43,269 nt of DNA. Origin: Gonium pectorale (Eukaryota; Chlorophyta; Chlorophyceae; Chlamydomonadales; Volvocaceae). The notes under the pieces were generated by a model. That model was not told the origin of the DNA and made no database searches. It saw only the letters and a list, made by a program, of their open reading frames with translations. Positions 21,601 through 31,934 of the stretch are shown here, piece after piece (position 1 is the first letter of the stretch; the number at the start of each line of letters is the position of its first letter). The translations under genes were made by a program, and so were the position numbers. The DNA lies in assembly GCA_001584585.1 (NCBI GenBank), contig LSYV01000024.1, positions 105,327 to 148,595 of the forward strand. Reading direction: 5' to 3'.

Positions 21601-24600
21601 CCGCTAAAACAGCATATGCTATGGAGTCGCGGCATGGGTTAAGGCACGGGGCTTTCGCCCGCTAGCGGCACGGGGCTTTCGCCAGCGAAGCTGCATGCCC
21701 TCCCACGCAGTCTCTGGCGCACAGGACGGCTATGTGGGGCTGCGGTAGCCAAAGCCGGGTCCGCCAGGGGCGTTGCCGGGCGGAGGGCGTGTGTCCGTCA
21801 CCGCTCTCCCAGTTGCGAGTCGTCACGCAAGTGCGCCCCCTCTCGCCCACCACCTGCAATGCCAGATCGTCCCGAGTCCGCTCATACAGCTGCACCGCGT
21901 CGCGTTGTGCCGCCTGCGTGGAGGGGAGGCGGGGAGACGTGGCGGGGAGGGCACGGCGCAGGGACCCGGACGATCGCATTCTGGTGAGCAGCCGCGGAGT
22001 ATGGGTAGAGGCAAAGGCGGGGCCCAGCAGGTTGCGGCACGAGCAGCCGGCTTAGGAGCGCCATCGACATCCCGCCGCGTTGGCGCGCTTTCCGGTGGGT
22101 GGGGACGCGAAGCTTCAGCGAGCGGCGAGCAAGGGTCGCGGGTGCCGTACATTTTGGCGGGTGTCGTACATTGTGGCGTCTACATATACAGTAAGGCATC
22201 AACCCGTGGTCATGCGCCATGGCTTCCAATCGAGCGCGCGGAACGCCAGTGCACGCACGGCACTAGCTCTTGACGCACAGCCAGGTAGCCATGCTGCCAT
22301 GCCCGCACCCCGCCCACACACAGCCTCACCCAACCACGCTCAGGCGCCTTGCGAGAGCCACAGGCACGCCAGGTCTGACCCACCCACCCACCCACCAGCC
22401 CGCGCTGGCTGTTCATCGCCTCCCGCTCCAGCGTCGCAACGCGGCCGCGGAGGGCCTTGCAATCCGCGACCGACGTCTGTAGGGCCGCCCTGGCAGCCTG
22501 GCGAGGGGCGCATAACGAGCGAGGGGCGGGGGGGGGCTGCAATGGGGCAGCGGCCCGCGAGGCTAAGGGTCGCACGGGAGGCTGACGCTCGCTGTTCTCT
22601 ACCGGTAGCCGGAGCAGCCCATCGCTGAGTTCGTGCAGTCAAAGCAAGCTAATCCCCGCGGGCTATTACTCACGAGATCACGGGTGGAAGGCGGTGGGAA
22701 GCGGCGGGACACCGGCCGTTGGAGCTGCGCGTGCGCCCTAGTTCGCCACTCGCGGTTCACCTTCTCGTTCGCCGCCGCCACCTCCACCCAGTAACGGGGC
22801 GGCTCCAGCTGGTTTCGTAGGTCATTCCGCTCCCTCACCTGCGCACACGGCACAGCAAGCCGACGGGCCGGTCGGCCGCCGACGGCCAACGGTCAACGAC
22901 CAGCGATCGACCGTGAACGACCCACCAGCCAGCGGTTGCATGCCCAAAAACGAGAGAGCACATACAGAAAGGCCAGGTTACGCCAGAGGCGTGTCGCATA
23001 CCAGTTTTCGGGTGATCAACGTCCTTGATAGTTCGATGGGCAAGATCAAAGATGTGCCTGGGTCCAGGTGGACCAGCGGAAGAGGGTGGCAGGCCTTGGG
23101 CGACTTGTTAAGCTGCCTAGCCTCGCCCCGACGCGTAAAGAGGTCCCGACGCACCAAGTATTTACGCTGCCGCGACAGAGAGGCAACCGCCTTCTCCAGG
23201 AGGAGCCGCCTGGCAGCCCCCTTGGCGAGGCACTGTGGGATGTGTGCGTTAAAATGAAACGATGCGTGTGTGTTGGCGGACGGGACGCAGGACGGACGAG
23301 CGGCCGGGCAGGACGGTGGGCGGTAGGGGACACACGCGTGAGCAGGTACTGTATCGGACCCATAGGCAAACGGACACCTGGATAGGCCTGGATGGTACAT
23401 GGCGTGCCGCTAGCGATAGCACTGCCGGCGGGAGAGGACGCTGGTAGACGGTCCAACCACCAAACCCCCGGGTTACAAACCACCTGGCAACTTGCACCCT
23501 GGCAACCTCCGCCTGTGCCCACCTCCGCCTCCGCCACGGCCTTGACGGCGCCCGCCGTCACGCGCCGCGCCTCCTCCATCACGCCAGCCTCCCGCCGCCG
23601 CCACTGCAGCATGCGCTCAAAGTCCGCCCGCGAGCAGCCCAGCAACCACAGCAGGCGCTGCTGCAGCGCATCCAGCAGTCCCACGCCGATGGCGGCCAGG
23701 CAGCCCGCCGCGGCGGCGCACGCGCCCGACGCCGCGAAGCACACACCGACGATGCCCGCGACGGCCGCCTGCCAGCGGGCCCCTAGGTACCACACTGCCG
23801 AGTGGTACGCGGAGTACAGGCCGCGCAGGAGGTCCGCCAGCGCCGGCGCCGGCGGCGGTGTAGACGTCAGCGGCGGCGGTGCGAAGGGCGCATCGGCGGG
23901 ACGCCTGCCGCGTGAGCTNNNNNNNNNNNNNNNNNNNNNNNNNNNNNNNNNNNNNNNNNNGGGCAGGGGAAGTGTGGCGCGCCAGTGCGGTGGCTGTGTC
24001 ACGGGGAACCAGGCAGCAGCCTGCTGATGTTGAGGCTGTCGTTGTTGGGCCGCTGTCACTGCGCAGATGTTGTTGAGGCGGCTCGCAATCAGGCGGGCCT
24101 GCATCCTCCCCTCCGACGGGCGTCGCTGCCGTACAGGCTGCCTTCCCTATTTGAGTTTCCTTTTTCGCAGCCGCCGCTGGCGAGCAGTCCGCACCCACTG
24201 CCGCCACCGCCACTGTCGCGCTGACTGGCGGCGGCTGCGCGCCCTCCCCGCCCTCGACGGCGGCGTCCGCCGCCCGGCCGCCGGAACGGGGGTGCAGCGC
24301 CACGCCCTGCGACTGGCGGACAGCTGGTGAGTGCGGTGCAGGCGCAGGGTCCGCAGACGACTCCTTGATACCGAGCGTCGATGACGGGTCCCCGGCACTT
24401 GCAGCCGGTGGTGGGCTGGCGAGGCGTGGGCCTTGCTTGGCGTCGTCGTCGGCGGCGGCCGAGGCGAGGGCGGTAGCGCCGACGGCCGCGGCGCACGTAC
24501 CGTTACTGGTGGCGGGGGCGGGTTCACTGGCCATGCGACCTGAGACATCCGGCTGGGACTCATCGACGTTGCGCAAGCCCAGTGCGCCGAGCGGGGGAGC

Positions 24601-25200
24601 ACCATCCGTTGCTGCCCCGGCGCTGAGGCCAGCATGTGCGACGGGCTCTGCTCCAGGCGTCAATCCAGCGGGGCCAAGCAGCGACACCTCTGCCAGGCCG
24701 AGGTCCGGACCCGCCGTCGCCGTCGCCGTCGCCGCGCCGCTGGCCGAGCTCGGGCGGCCGAGGCCTGCTTCCGCACTCATCGAGCCCTCGTAGCGCGAGT
24801 GGGAGAGACTGGGTGCCTGGGGGTTCGCTGCGTAGCTGAAGTGCTGCGGCTTGAAGAGCGTGTCATCGATCACGTCGACAGCCGCCTTGATTGCCGCCGT
24901 CCCCGGCAGGCGCTCCAAGGCGAGGTCGAAAAGCCGGCACAGCGCGAGGCCGCTCGGGACGCTCCCGTTCCCACTGTCGCGGCTGTTTCCGCTGCCTTGG
25001 GTGGAGGAGGAGCCATTGGCTCGATGTGAGCCGCTAGGCAGGTTGGCAGGATGCCTGCCGTTGCCGCTGCCGCTGCTGCGCGGTGCGAGGGTGCCTGGGA
25101 GCCGGGGCGACCCGTGGGTCACCGACGCTGCGCGACGGGCCGCGAGAGGCCGCGAGGGCCCTCTCTGCAGGGCGGCCCTAGGGCCACGACCAGCTAGCAT
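18655..25200 (-). CDS. Coiled-coil gene A: unrecognised protein with modular exons and a membrane-like hydrophobic segment
   Basis: Predicted minus-strand exons: 25200 to the gap; gap to 23523; 23232-23155; 22838-22674; 22497-22396; 21913-21854; 21563-21462; 21093-20440; 19956-18655. The product is roughly 1365 residues plus the missing part. The N-terminus is a Ser/Ala/Pro-rich stretch. After the gap comes a hydrophobic segment (AGIVGVCFAASGACAAAAGC and following) that could be one or two membrane helices. The middle is charged coiled coil spread over short exons that are all phase 0; three end in Gly-Leu or Asp-Leu at the donor. The last two exons carry YEVGYDP and SHGLMAWL..HVWRDPL..W.ETH, both shared with gene B. 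The C-terminus is Gly/Ala-rich and ends with EEIICWENEGM. I recognise no family. The gap splits the first exon and changes frame. Paralogue agreement and phase consistency support the model; the exact N-terminus is uncertain. Confidence 0.62.
20318..20367. repeat. 17-bp tandem repeat, three units, in the last intron of gene A
   Basis: Units of GGTACGGCCTTCCACA plus one variable base lie at 20318, 20335 and 20352. The third has one substitution. Confidence 0.8.
20666..20677. repeat. Near-palindrome GACCCGTGGGTC, site 1
   Basis: A 12-mer that is its own complement except for the central GT. It is in exon 21093-20440 of gene A, read as THGS on the minus strand. Confidence 0.7.
23919..23960. other. 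Assembly gap (42 N)
   Basis: The gap interrupts the N-terminal coding part of gene A. Coding frames on the two sides differ, so the true missing length is not 42 bases in frame, or an intron lies in the gap. Confidence 0.95.
25109..25120. repeat. Near-palindrome GACCCGTGGGTC, site 2
   Basis: In the first exon of gene A, about 90 bp after the start codon, read as THGS. Confidence 0.7.
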
Positions 25201-26288
25201 TCTGACTCGACAAGCCCGTCTTCCAGGCCACGCCCTGCCTTCTGGTGGCGCCGATAGTGCGCTTACATCGTCGGCCTACTCGCCTGAGTCGGTCCAAGGT
25301 TCCGCTAGGTCTTGCAGAGCCTTGCTATCCAGCGCGGCCAGCAGTGGTGAGGAGAGAAGCAAGGTAGTGTTTGCATAGGGTACGCGAGTAGAGATTCGCT
25401 CGTCGGGCGGTCCGTCCGTGATTCGCACGGCGGTTGCACGAGAAGGAGACGATGCGTGAGCAACTGCCCCCTGCGACAATTCTCAGACAACTCAGCCTTG
25501 CAGGTAGCTCGAAGAGAAGCTGCAGACCATGCCTATGCGATTGCAAAGTTGGATGTCGCCGTCACGTGGCATCAGGGACAGGATTAGTAAACAAACCCGC
25601 TCTTACCCACGCACCCACGCCGAACCCCCACCCCGTCACGTTGGTCGACCCCGCCTTACAGGTTACAGGTTGTGCCCACATTATGATGGTGGGTTGTAGT
25701 GGTCTCACGATCCGATTGGATCCATACCACGTTGCAACTGTTCCACGGGAGTGCACCCAAGCCACACGGGTGTACGGCTGTTGTGTCTTAAGGGAGGTGT
25801 GAAGTCGGTGCAGGCTATTCTCGCCGATTACAACGTAGCTACGGAGGTGCTTGTTCCGAGGTCCTAGTGGCTTGGAAAGCCTCCGTTTTAGGCCTCGGGA
25901 TAACACAAGCCAGGCGTCCCCATGCGGTGAATAATAACGCTTTCTCTGCTTGCGGATCCTTGAGCCGTTTGGAGCTGTGCGTGTGTGTTTGGACCCGACC
26001 GGTCTTTGGCGTGTCAGACTTGGCTGGTCGGCACGGGTTCGGGTTGGCGCGTAACAGGAGTGGCAATGCTGGAAGCTGCATCGGTTACGCAACCCCTCAG
26101 TGTGGCATGCAACTGGATAACATCTCCTCCTCATTTCAACACAAACGGTCAAATGCTGCAGGTCAACATACGTTCCGGCCAGCATTCCGGCCAGCCCGTG
26201 CCCTTAACGAAGCACGACCTTCACGAACACTACAAGGACGGGCACCCAGTACCAAAGGGGCCCCACTCGCCCGCCTCAACCAACCGCT
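25201..26288. other. Intergenic region between tandem genes B and A
   Basis: This is 1.1 kb between the stop of gene B and the start of gene A, both on the minus strand. It contains TTACA words (TGTAA on the minus strand) at 25656, 25663 and 25828. No coding potential was recognised. Confidence 0.55.
25828..25832 (-). terminator. Candidate polyadenylation signal for coiled-coil gene B
   Basis: TGTAA on the minus strand, about 460 bp beyond the gene B stop. Further copies lie at 25663-25667 and 25656-25660. Confidence 0.4.
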
Positions 26289-29200
26289 TCACATGCCCTC
26301 CCACGCAATGACCTCCTCCGGTACAAGCCACGCAACCGCCTCACACCACGCCTCACCACACGCCTCACCACACGCCTCAGTGCCGTCCCCCGCAGGCCCC
26401 GCAGCCAGCGCCACCCCCGGCTGACAGGTACACAGCACCACCGCCGGCACAGTCGCCGCAGCCACCGGGAGCCCCATGCGCCCCTTCCCGTACCCGCCGC
26501 CGCCACCGCCGCCTCCCCGCCAGCCCCAGCTTTCGTCCCTAACGACGCGGACGACGCTGAAGCCTGCCGTGGCCGTCGTGCCGTCGAGCCGCACCCACGG
26601 GAGGTGCCGCCGCCGCCAGCCGTTCCCGCCGCCACCAGCGCCGCCGTCGGCAGCTGCGCCGCCACCGTGCGACTCCCTCCAGGATGACGCAACCCGCTGC
26701 TGCTGGCGCTGGTTCCAATTTCCCCGGGCGCTGCCTCCTCCGCCGCCACCGCTGCCGTCGCTGCCACCGCCGCCACTGCCGCCGTCGCCGCTCCAGGCGA
26801 CGGGAGCGCTGACCGTGAGGCGCAGGTCCGGGTGGGCCGCGGCCACCATCAGGCCCAGCTGCAGCGCCCGCCAGGCGAGCTCCGTGACCTTGGGATCGGC
26901 CGACAAGCTGCGCACCTTAGTCGCATGCAGCGCCGCTGCGAACCGTTCCGAGCTGTGGTGCGGCTCCGGGAGGAGCCACGCCGCCAGTCTGTGGGCGACT
27001 GTCGACACGGCGAGGGCAATGGGGTCCGGCCGCCCGTCGCCAGCCGCCGACGGCGAGATAGCCGGAGGTGCTGACTCCATCTCCATATAAATGTGCCAGC
27101 GCCGGCAGTGGTCGGAGCGGAGGCGGCTCATCTCAGCTGCCGTTGCTTGTGGCGCACGTCCCGAGGCGGCGGGGTCGAATGACCCACGGGTCGACGCCGG
27201 ACTGCATTGCCGCTGCCTCTGCCGCCTCTGCGGCTGCTGTTCCTCCTCGGATGTGTGGGTCTCAAACCAGCTCAGCGGGTCGCGCCACACGTGTCCCTCC
27301 AGCCACGCCATCAGGCCGTGGGACACCAGGCGGACGCCCAGGTCGCCGCGGGCGGGGGCGGGGGCGGGGGACAGTGGGTCGGCTCCGAAGCCGGAGGAGG
27401 GGCCCGGCCCCGGCGCAGGTTGCGGCGGCGGCGACAGGTGCTGGAGCGGCCAGCACAGCCGCTTACGTGTCAGGTCACCGAAGGTCTCATGATCGTGGAG
27501 GCTGGTGGCCTTCGAATGGAGGGGGACGAGCGTTTGGCACTGGGCGTCAGAGAGTGAGCCTGTGTCCACATCGGCGACTCTCTAAGGCAGTTCCAAGCAA
27601 GGCAGGCAGCCATGTATCGTACATCTATTGCCGTCCACTAACCTTCAACCCCCTGAAAAGCTGACATCCCTATCTGGTACGATGCGTAGCCGACCGGGCA
27701 ACCACAAGCCAACAAGCTCCCAGCCCTCCCACCCACAGGCCACAGCCCCGCCCAGTGCCCTCCCACCAAGCGCACGTGTGCAGCACATACACACCACCGT
27801 CTGCGTCACGCAAGGCAGCGCGTACACAGTCCTCCCTCCCTCGCTCGCGCAAGCAGCTCACTCACCACGTCGTGTATATATGCACTGAATCCGTACAGTA
27901 CGGCTCGTATGTCCTCCGGGCCGTATCCGACTTCAAAGTCCATGCGGAGAGGGGCGTCACCGATTTGACCTTGGCCGCCTGCCGCACCACCCCTGTTCAA
28001 GGATGGCTGGATCTGCGTCAGCGGCAAGGCGCAGTGGCGGACAAGGCCGTGCGAGTGGGCCGCATCGACCCGCTGCGCCGGCTGCCTGGGCAGTTGCTGC
28101 TGCGGCTGTGGGGAAGCGTCGCGGCGTCCCTCGGGATGCCACCGGCCGGGCCATGAGGCTGCGACCTCCGCGCGTTGTGAGGTGCGCTTTCCGGCATCAG
28201 TATCCCGCTGCTGCACAGACGGCTCGGACGACCCCTGCTGCTGCTGGGCTGTGTAGTGGCGGGGGCCGCCACCCTGATAGTACTGGTGTGGCGGCTGCGA
28301 GGCTGCGGAGGGGCCGGATGCGGGCGGCGGAGCCGACGCAGGCCAGTCTCCGCGCCGGCCCGGCACAGAGCGCGCCAAGGGCACGGGCTTTGGGTCCGGC
28401 GGCACCGGTATCGTGGACCACCGCGGGTGAGGCGGAGGCGGCAGCTGCTGTCGCAGCTGCTGAGGGTGCCGCTGCTGCGACTGCTGGTGCTGCTGCTTCA
28501 TAATCAGCGCCCGCTCCTCAACGTACCGCGCGGCAGCCGCCTGCGCCGCCTCCAGCTCCGCCCGCAGCCGGTCGCGCTCCGCCACCTGAGGTCAGACGCA
28601 ACGCCCCACGCTTGCTTGCTGGCTGGCAGCGGCTTCCAGTACGGTCAGCCGCTTGCAACCGCTGACAGCTGCTTGCAGCAGGTCTTCAGCGACGCATGCA
28701 CGCGGTACGTCGTGGCACTGCCTTTCAGCCGCTTGCAGCACGCTGACTGATTAGCGAACATGCGGCAAACATGACGATAGACGCAGCGCCGCACGTCCGC
28801 AGCCCTCCAACCCTGTACCGGTATTCTACGGGGACCAGCTTGGCCCATGGGTAGAGGCCTCCCCATGTGCCTTGTAAACGGGCAGCCCCTGATCCAGTCA
28901 AGCCTGACCCACGGGAGCCACGTGCGTCCCACGTGTGTCCCACGGGTCCCCACGTGCTCCCATGCCCCACAGCCCTCAGCTCACCAGGTCGCTGCACCGC
29001 CCACCCAGCGCATGCACTTCCGCCTCCGCGTCCTCCAACCGGCCCTGCTGCTGCTGTTGCCTGAGCAGGGTGCGCAGATCCTGCTCCTCAGCCCTCCCCC
29101 GCGCGGCAGCCGCCTCCGCCTGGGCCGCCTGCGCCGCCTCCAGCGACGCGTCCAGCTCCGCCCGCAGGCGGTCGCGCTCCGGCACCTGAAAAACACAAAC

Positions 29201-30985
29201 CGCGCCGCGCGTCCTCAGTCCGGTAATCCTGTATTTAATGGAGGCCAGGTTGGCCCATGGCGCCATTGGTGGAGCTGTTCGTGTTCCCATGTCAGGATTC
29301 AGGCTTCGATCAACCCCTGATCCAGCAAGGGTTGTGTCTGGTGCCCCAACCTTCTGCTCTGACGCAAGGAAAGCAGGCAACGTGCCCCACGGCCCTCATG
29401 TCCCTCTTGTGCCCACCCATATGCCCCCCAAGCGCCCCCCAAGTGCCCCCCAAGTACCCCCCCAAGTGCCCCAGCTCACCAGGTCGCTGCACCGCTCCGT
29501 CAGTGCGCCCACCTCGGCCTCCGCGTCCACCAACCGACCCAGCAGCTGCGACTGACCCAGTTGCGACGCCCTCCGCTCGTCCTGGACGGGAGCGGGGCCC
29601 GGAGGGAGGCGAAGGGGGTAGGCCACACGCTCCCGTACTCGGTTCACATCACAGTGCCGTACTTGCACGCCCAGAGGCCAGCGCGCGACACAGAACACGA
29701 CTGTTCGTACAGTCTGCTGTCCGTAAGGGCGCATTGGGCCGACAAGGACACGGCAGCCCGCATCAGCTTCACTGGACGGTGCGCCTTCTCGCTCCGCAGT
29801 CGCTACCCCGCCATAGGGTTAGGGTATCAGGGACAACGACGCGGCAACTGCAAGGTCGCTCCACTGGCTCACCGCAAGTGCCCTCCGCAGCTGCCGCAGC
29901 TCCTGCCTGGCCGCCAAGGCCGCCGCATGCTCGACGGGCTGCTTGCGCCACCCTCGCAAGAAGCGGTCCAGCAGCTGCACGATGCTGTTCACGCCCGGGG
30001 AGCCGCGCTCGGGCAGGCTGCTACCGGGCGCCGCCATGAGGAAGAGCCACGTCCAACGCGCCCGCTGGCGCCGCTCCTCGCCGCCCTCCGCCTCGTAGGC
30101 GGCCCCTGCGCACGGCTGCTCGCGAATGTCGCGTTTTGCGCCCCCGGAACGGCTGCAGTCCGTGCTGCTGCCGGCGCTGCCGGTGCTGCCGGTGCGGCTG
30201 ATGCCCCTCACCGCCGGCTCCGTCGGCACCAGTTGTAGGTGTGGCGGGGGGGCCGTGCAGGCGCCGTCTTGCTCGCATGCAGGAGCCGCCCACACTGCTG
30301 ATGCCACTGCCGCTGCTGCTGATGCCGTGGGCAGCAGCCGCTCCACAACCCCGTCGTCCGCGCAGAGCGGCGGCGTGCCCCTGCCGCCCCTGTCGCCGCC
30401 GATCCCAAGCGCCACCGTGGGCGTCCCTCTCGCAACTCCCCGATACAGCACGTCCACCTCTCCGCTGTCCTCGGAGCCGTCCTGAGTGTCGTCGACCGCC
30501 TGCCAAAGAGCGCCCTCTTCCTCTCGCGCCTCCGCGCCCTCCCAACGGGCAGCCTCGTGCGCCCAGGCCTCATCACTTGCGCCGACGCTCACCGCCCCAC
30601 CGCCGTCAGCCCGCCCCGGAGCCGCCTCGGCATCACCCCGCCCCTGGCAATTCCTAGGCGCCGGTTCCGCCAGTGGCGGCAGCGGCCGCGTCGTTTCGGG
30701 CGCCGTCACCGGCGGCAGCTGACTGACCTCCGCTCCCCGAGCTCTGCCACGTCTCGTTCGTCGCCCCGCGAGGGCAGCCGAATCTGCGTAGGGAGGCTTC
30801 GATGCAAGGGCCGTCACGCCCATCGCTGTTGACTGGCGCCTTGGGAGCAGGGCCGGCAGCTGCCTGGACCCGCTGACCCGCGTCTGGGCGGTGGCGCCGC
30901 AGGCGGCGTCACACAGCAGCAGCCGACCCTCGTCGCGTGCTGCACCCGGTGGGGCGAGACCCGTAGCGCCCGGACGGCGCAGCAT
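26289..30985 (-). CDS. Coiled-coil gene B: tandem paralogue of gene A
   Basis: Predicted minus-strand exons: 30985-29873, 29581-29480, 29185-28985, 28585-27866 and 27539-26289. All junctions are phase 0, with GTGAGC or GTGAGT donors and CAG acceptors. The product is about 1128 residues. Exon 1 is Gly/Ala/Pro-rich and ends in a helical Arg/Leu-rich stretch (QELRQLRRALA). Exon 2 is exactly 34 codons and ends GRLVDAEAEVGALTERCSDL. Exon 3 (67 codons) begins VPERDRLRAEL and ends with a close relative of that 20-residue block. Exon 4 begins VAERDRLRAELEAA, becomes Gln/Pro-rich and ends with FEVGYGPEDI. Exon 5 carries GDLGVRLVSHGLMAWL, HVWRDPLSW and a Gly-rich tail ending EEVIAWEGM. These features match gene A in order. 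Unlike gene A there is no hydrophobic segment near the N-terminus. Function is unknown. Acceptor 27540 is the best phase-0 site but is less certain than the others. Confidence 0.65.
27181..27192. repeat. Near-palindrome GACCCACGGGTC, site 3
   Basis: In the last exon of gene B. The minus strand reads GACCCGTGGGTC, encoding TRGS. Confidence 0.7.
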
Positions 30986-31062
30986 GGTTCACTCGCTCTC
31001 CCCTTGAGTTGAGGAGGACTTGGACTCGTGGGCGACGCGCTCGTGGAAGCGGGGTCGGTGCT

Positions 31063-31074
31063 GACCCACGGGTC
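31063..31074. repeat. Near-palindrome GACCCACGGGTC, site 4
   Basis: About 80 bp upstream of the gene B start codon, in the presumed 5' UTR or promoter. Confidence 0.7.
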
Positions 31075-31399
31075 GGCGTGCCAGAGCCGCGGGCAGCCCG
31101 GGCAGCGCCGCGACAGCTAAGCCAGAGGCATCGCTGCACGCACGGCTTAGAGCTGCTAACTTGTCGGCTAAAGCGGCATGAGAACAGCGGGGCCGCCGCA
31201 AACAATGAAACGGACGAGGGTTTGCCCAGCCAGGTGCGGCCAGCTAAATCTATAGCCAACTGTTGAAGCCCAATGAGCTTGTCCTAAACATGGCTCTCTC
31301 GCAGGTACGAGGTTGTTGACGGGGAGGTCATGGCTAAAGCGAGCATTCAACCCTATCGCCAGCTTCACACGTATTTACGAGCAGCTTCAGCGAATCTGG

Positions 31400-31404
31400 T
31401 TACA
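31400..31404 (-). terminator. Candidate polyadenylation signal for coiled-coil gene C
   Basis: TGTAA on the minus strand, about 530 bp beyond the gene C stop at 31935. Confidence 0.4.
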
Positions 31405-31934
31405 GCAGCGACGAGCGAGGTACATTTGTCTCGGCCCGGTCGGCGTATGGAGACCGCATCGTGCACGGCCCACAAGCAAGTCTCCGATCGATGTGCCTCT
31501 GCATGCCCACCCTTGCAACTCCACCGCCCTCCCACGCACGTGTGACGTGCCGCCGTCCCCGTACACGTCCCCCGCCACCGGCGCCCGCCCGTGTGGGGCA
31601 AACGCGCGGCAGATGATGGCCCCGATCCCGCCCACACACAGGGCCTCAGACGCCCGAGAATGCATACCGAGCGGGCCCCCGTGGCAGCTGGACGCAGTTG
31701 GTAGTCCGTTGCTCCCCAAACTACTTGAAATGGTGTGCTGGGACCCCTCGCAAGGGACCCGCAGGGTCAGCCCTGCCACCCTGTCCATGGGCAACGTCCC
31801 ATTGCTTCATGCTGCGGATGTGCCGGGGCCAGCCGAAGGGACCCGCCCCTGCCCCCTTCCCATGTGCAATCATGACCCCGCGTGTGCGTGCGCTGCCTGT
31901 GCTCTCCCCACCCCCTCCATGCGCCATGCTCCCT

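Noticed and set aside
18655..30985. Genes A and B as one giant gene
   Set aside because: Gene B ends with its own stop after a C-terminus homologous to that of gene A, and poly(A)-like signals follow. Gene A has its own long first exon starting at 25200.
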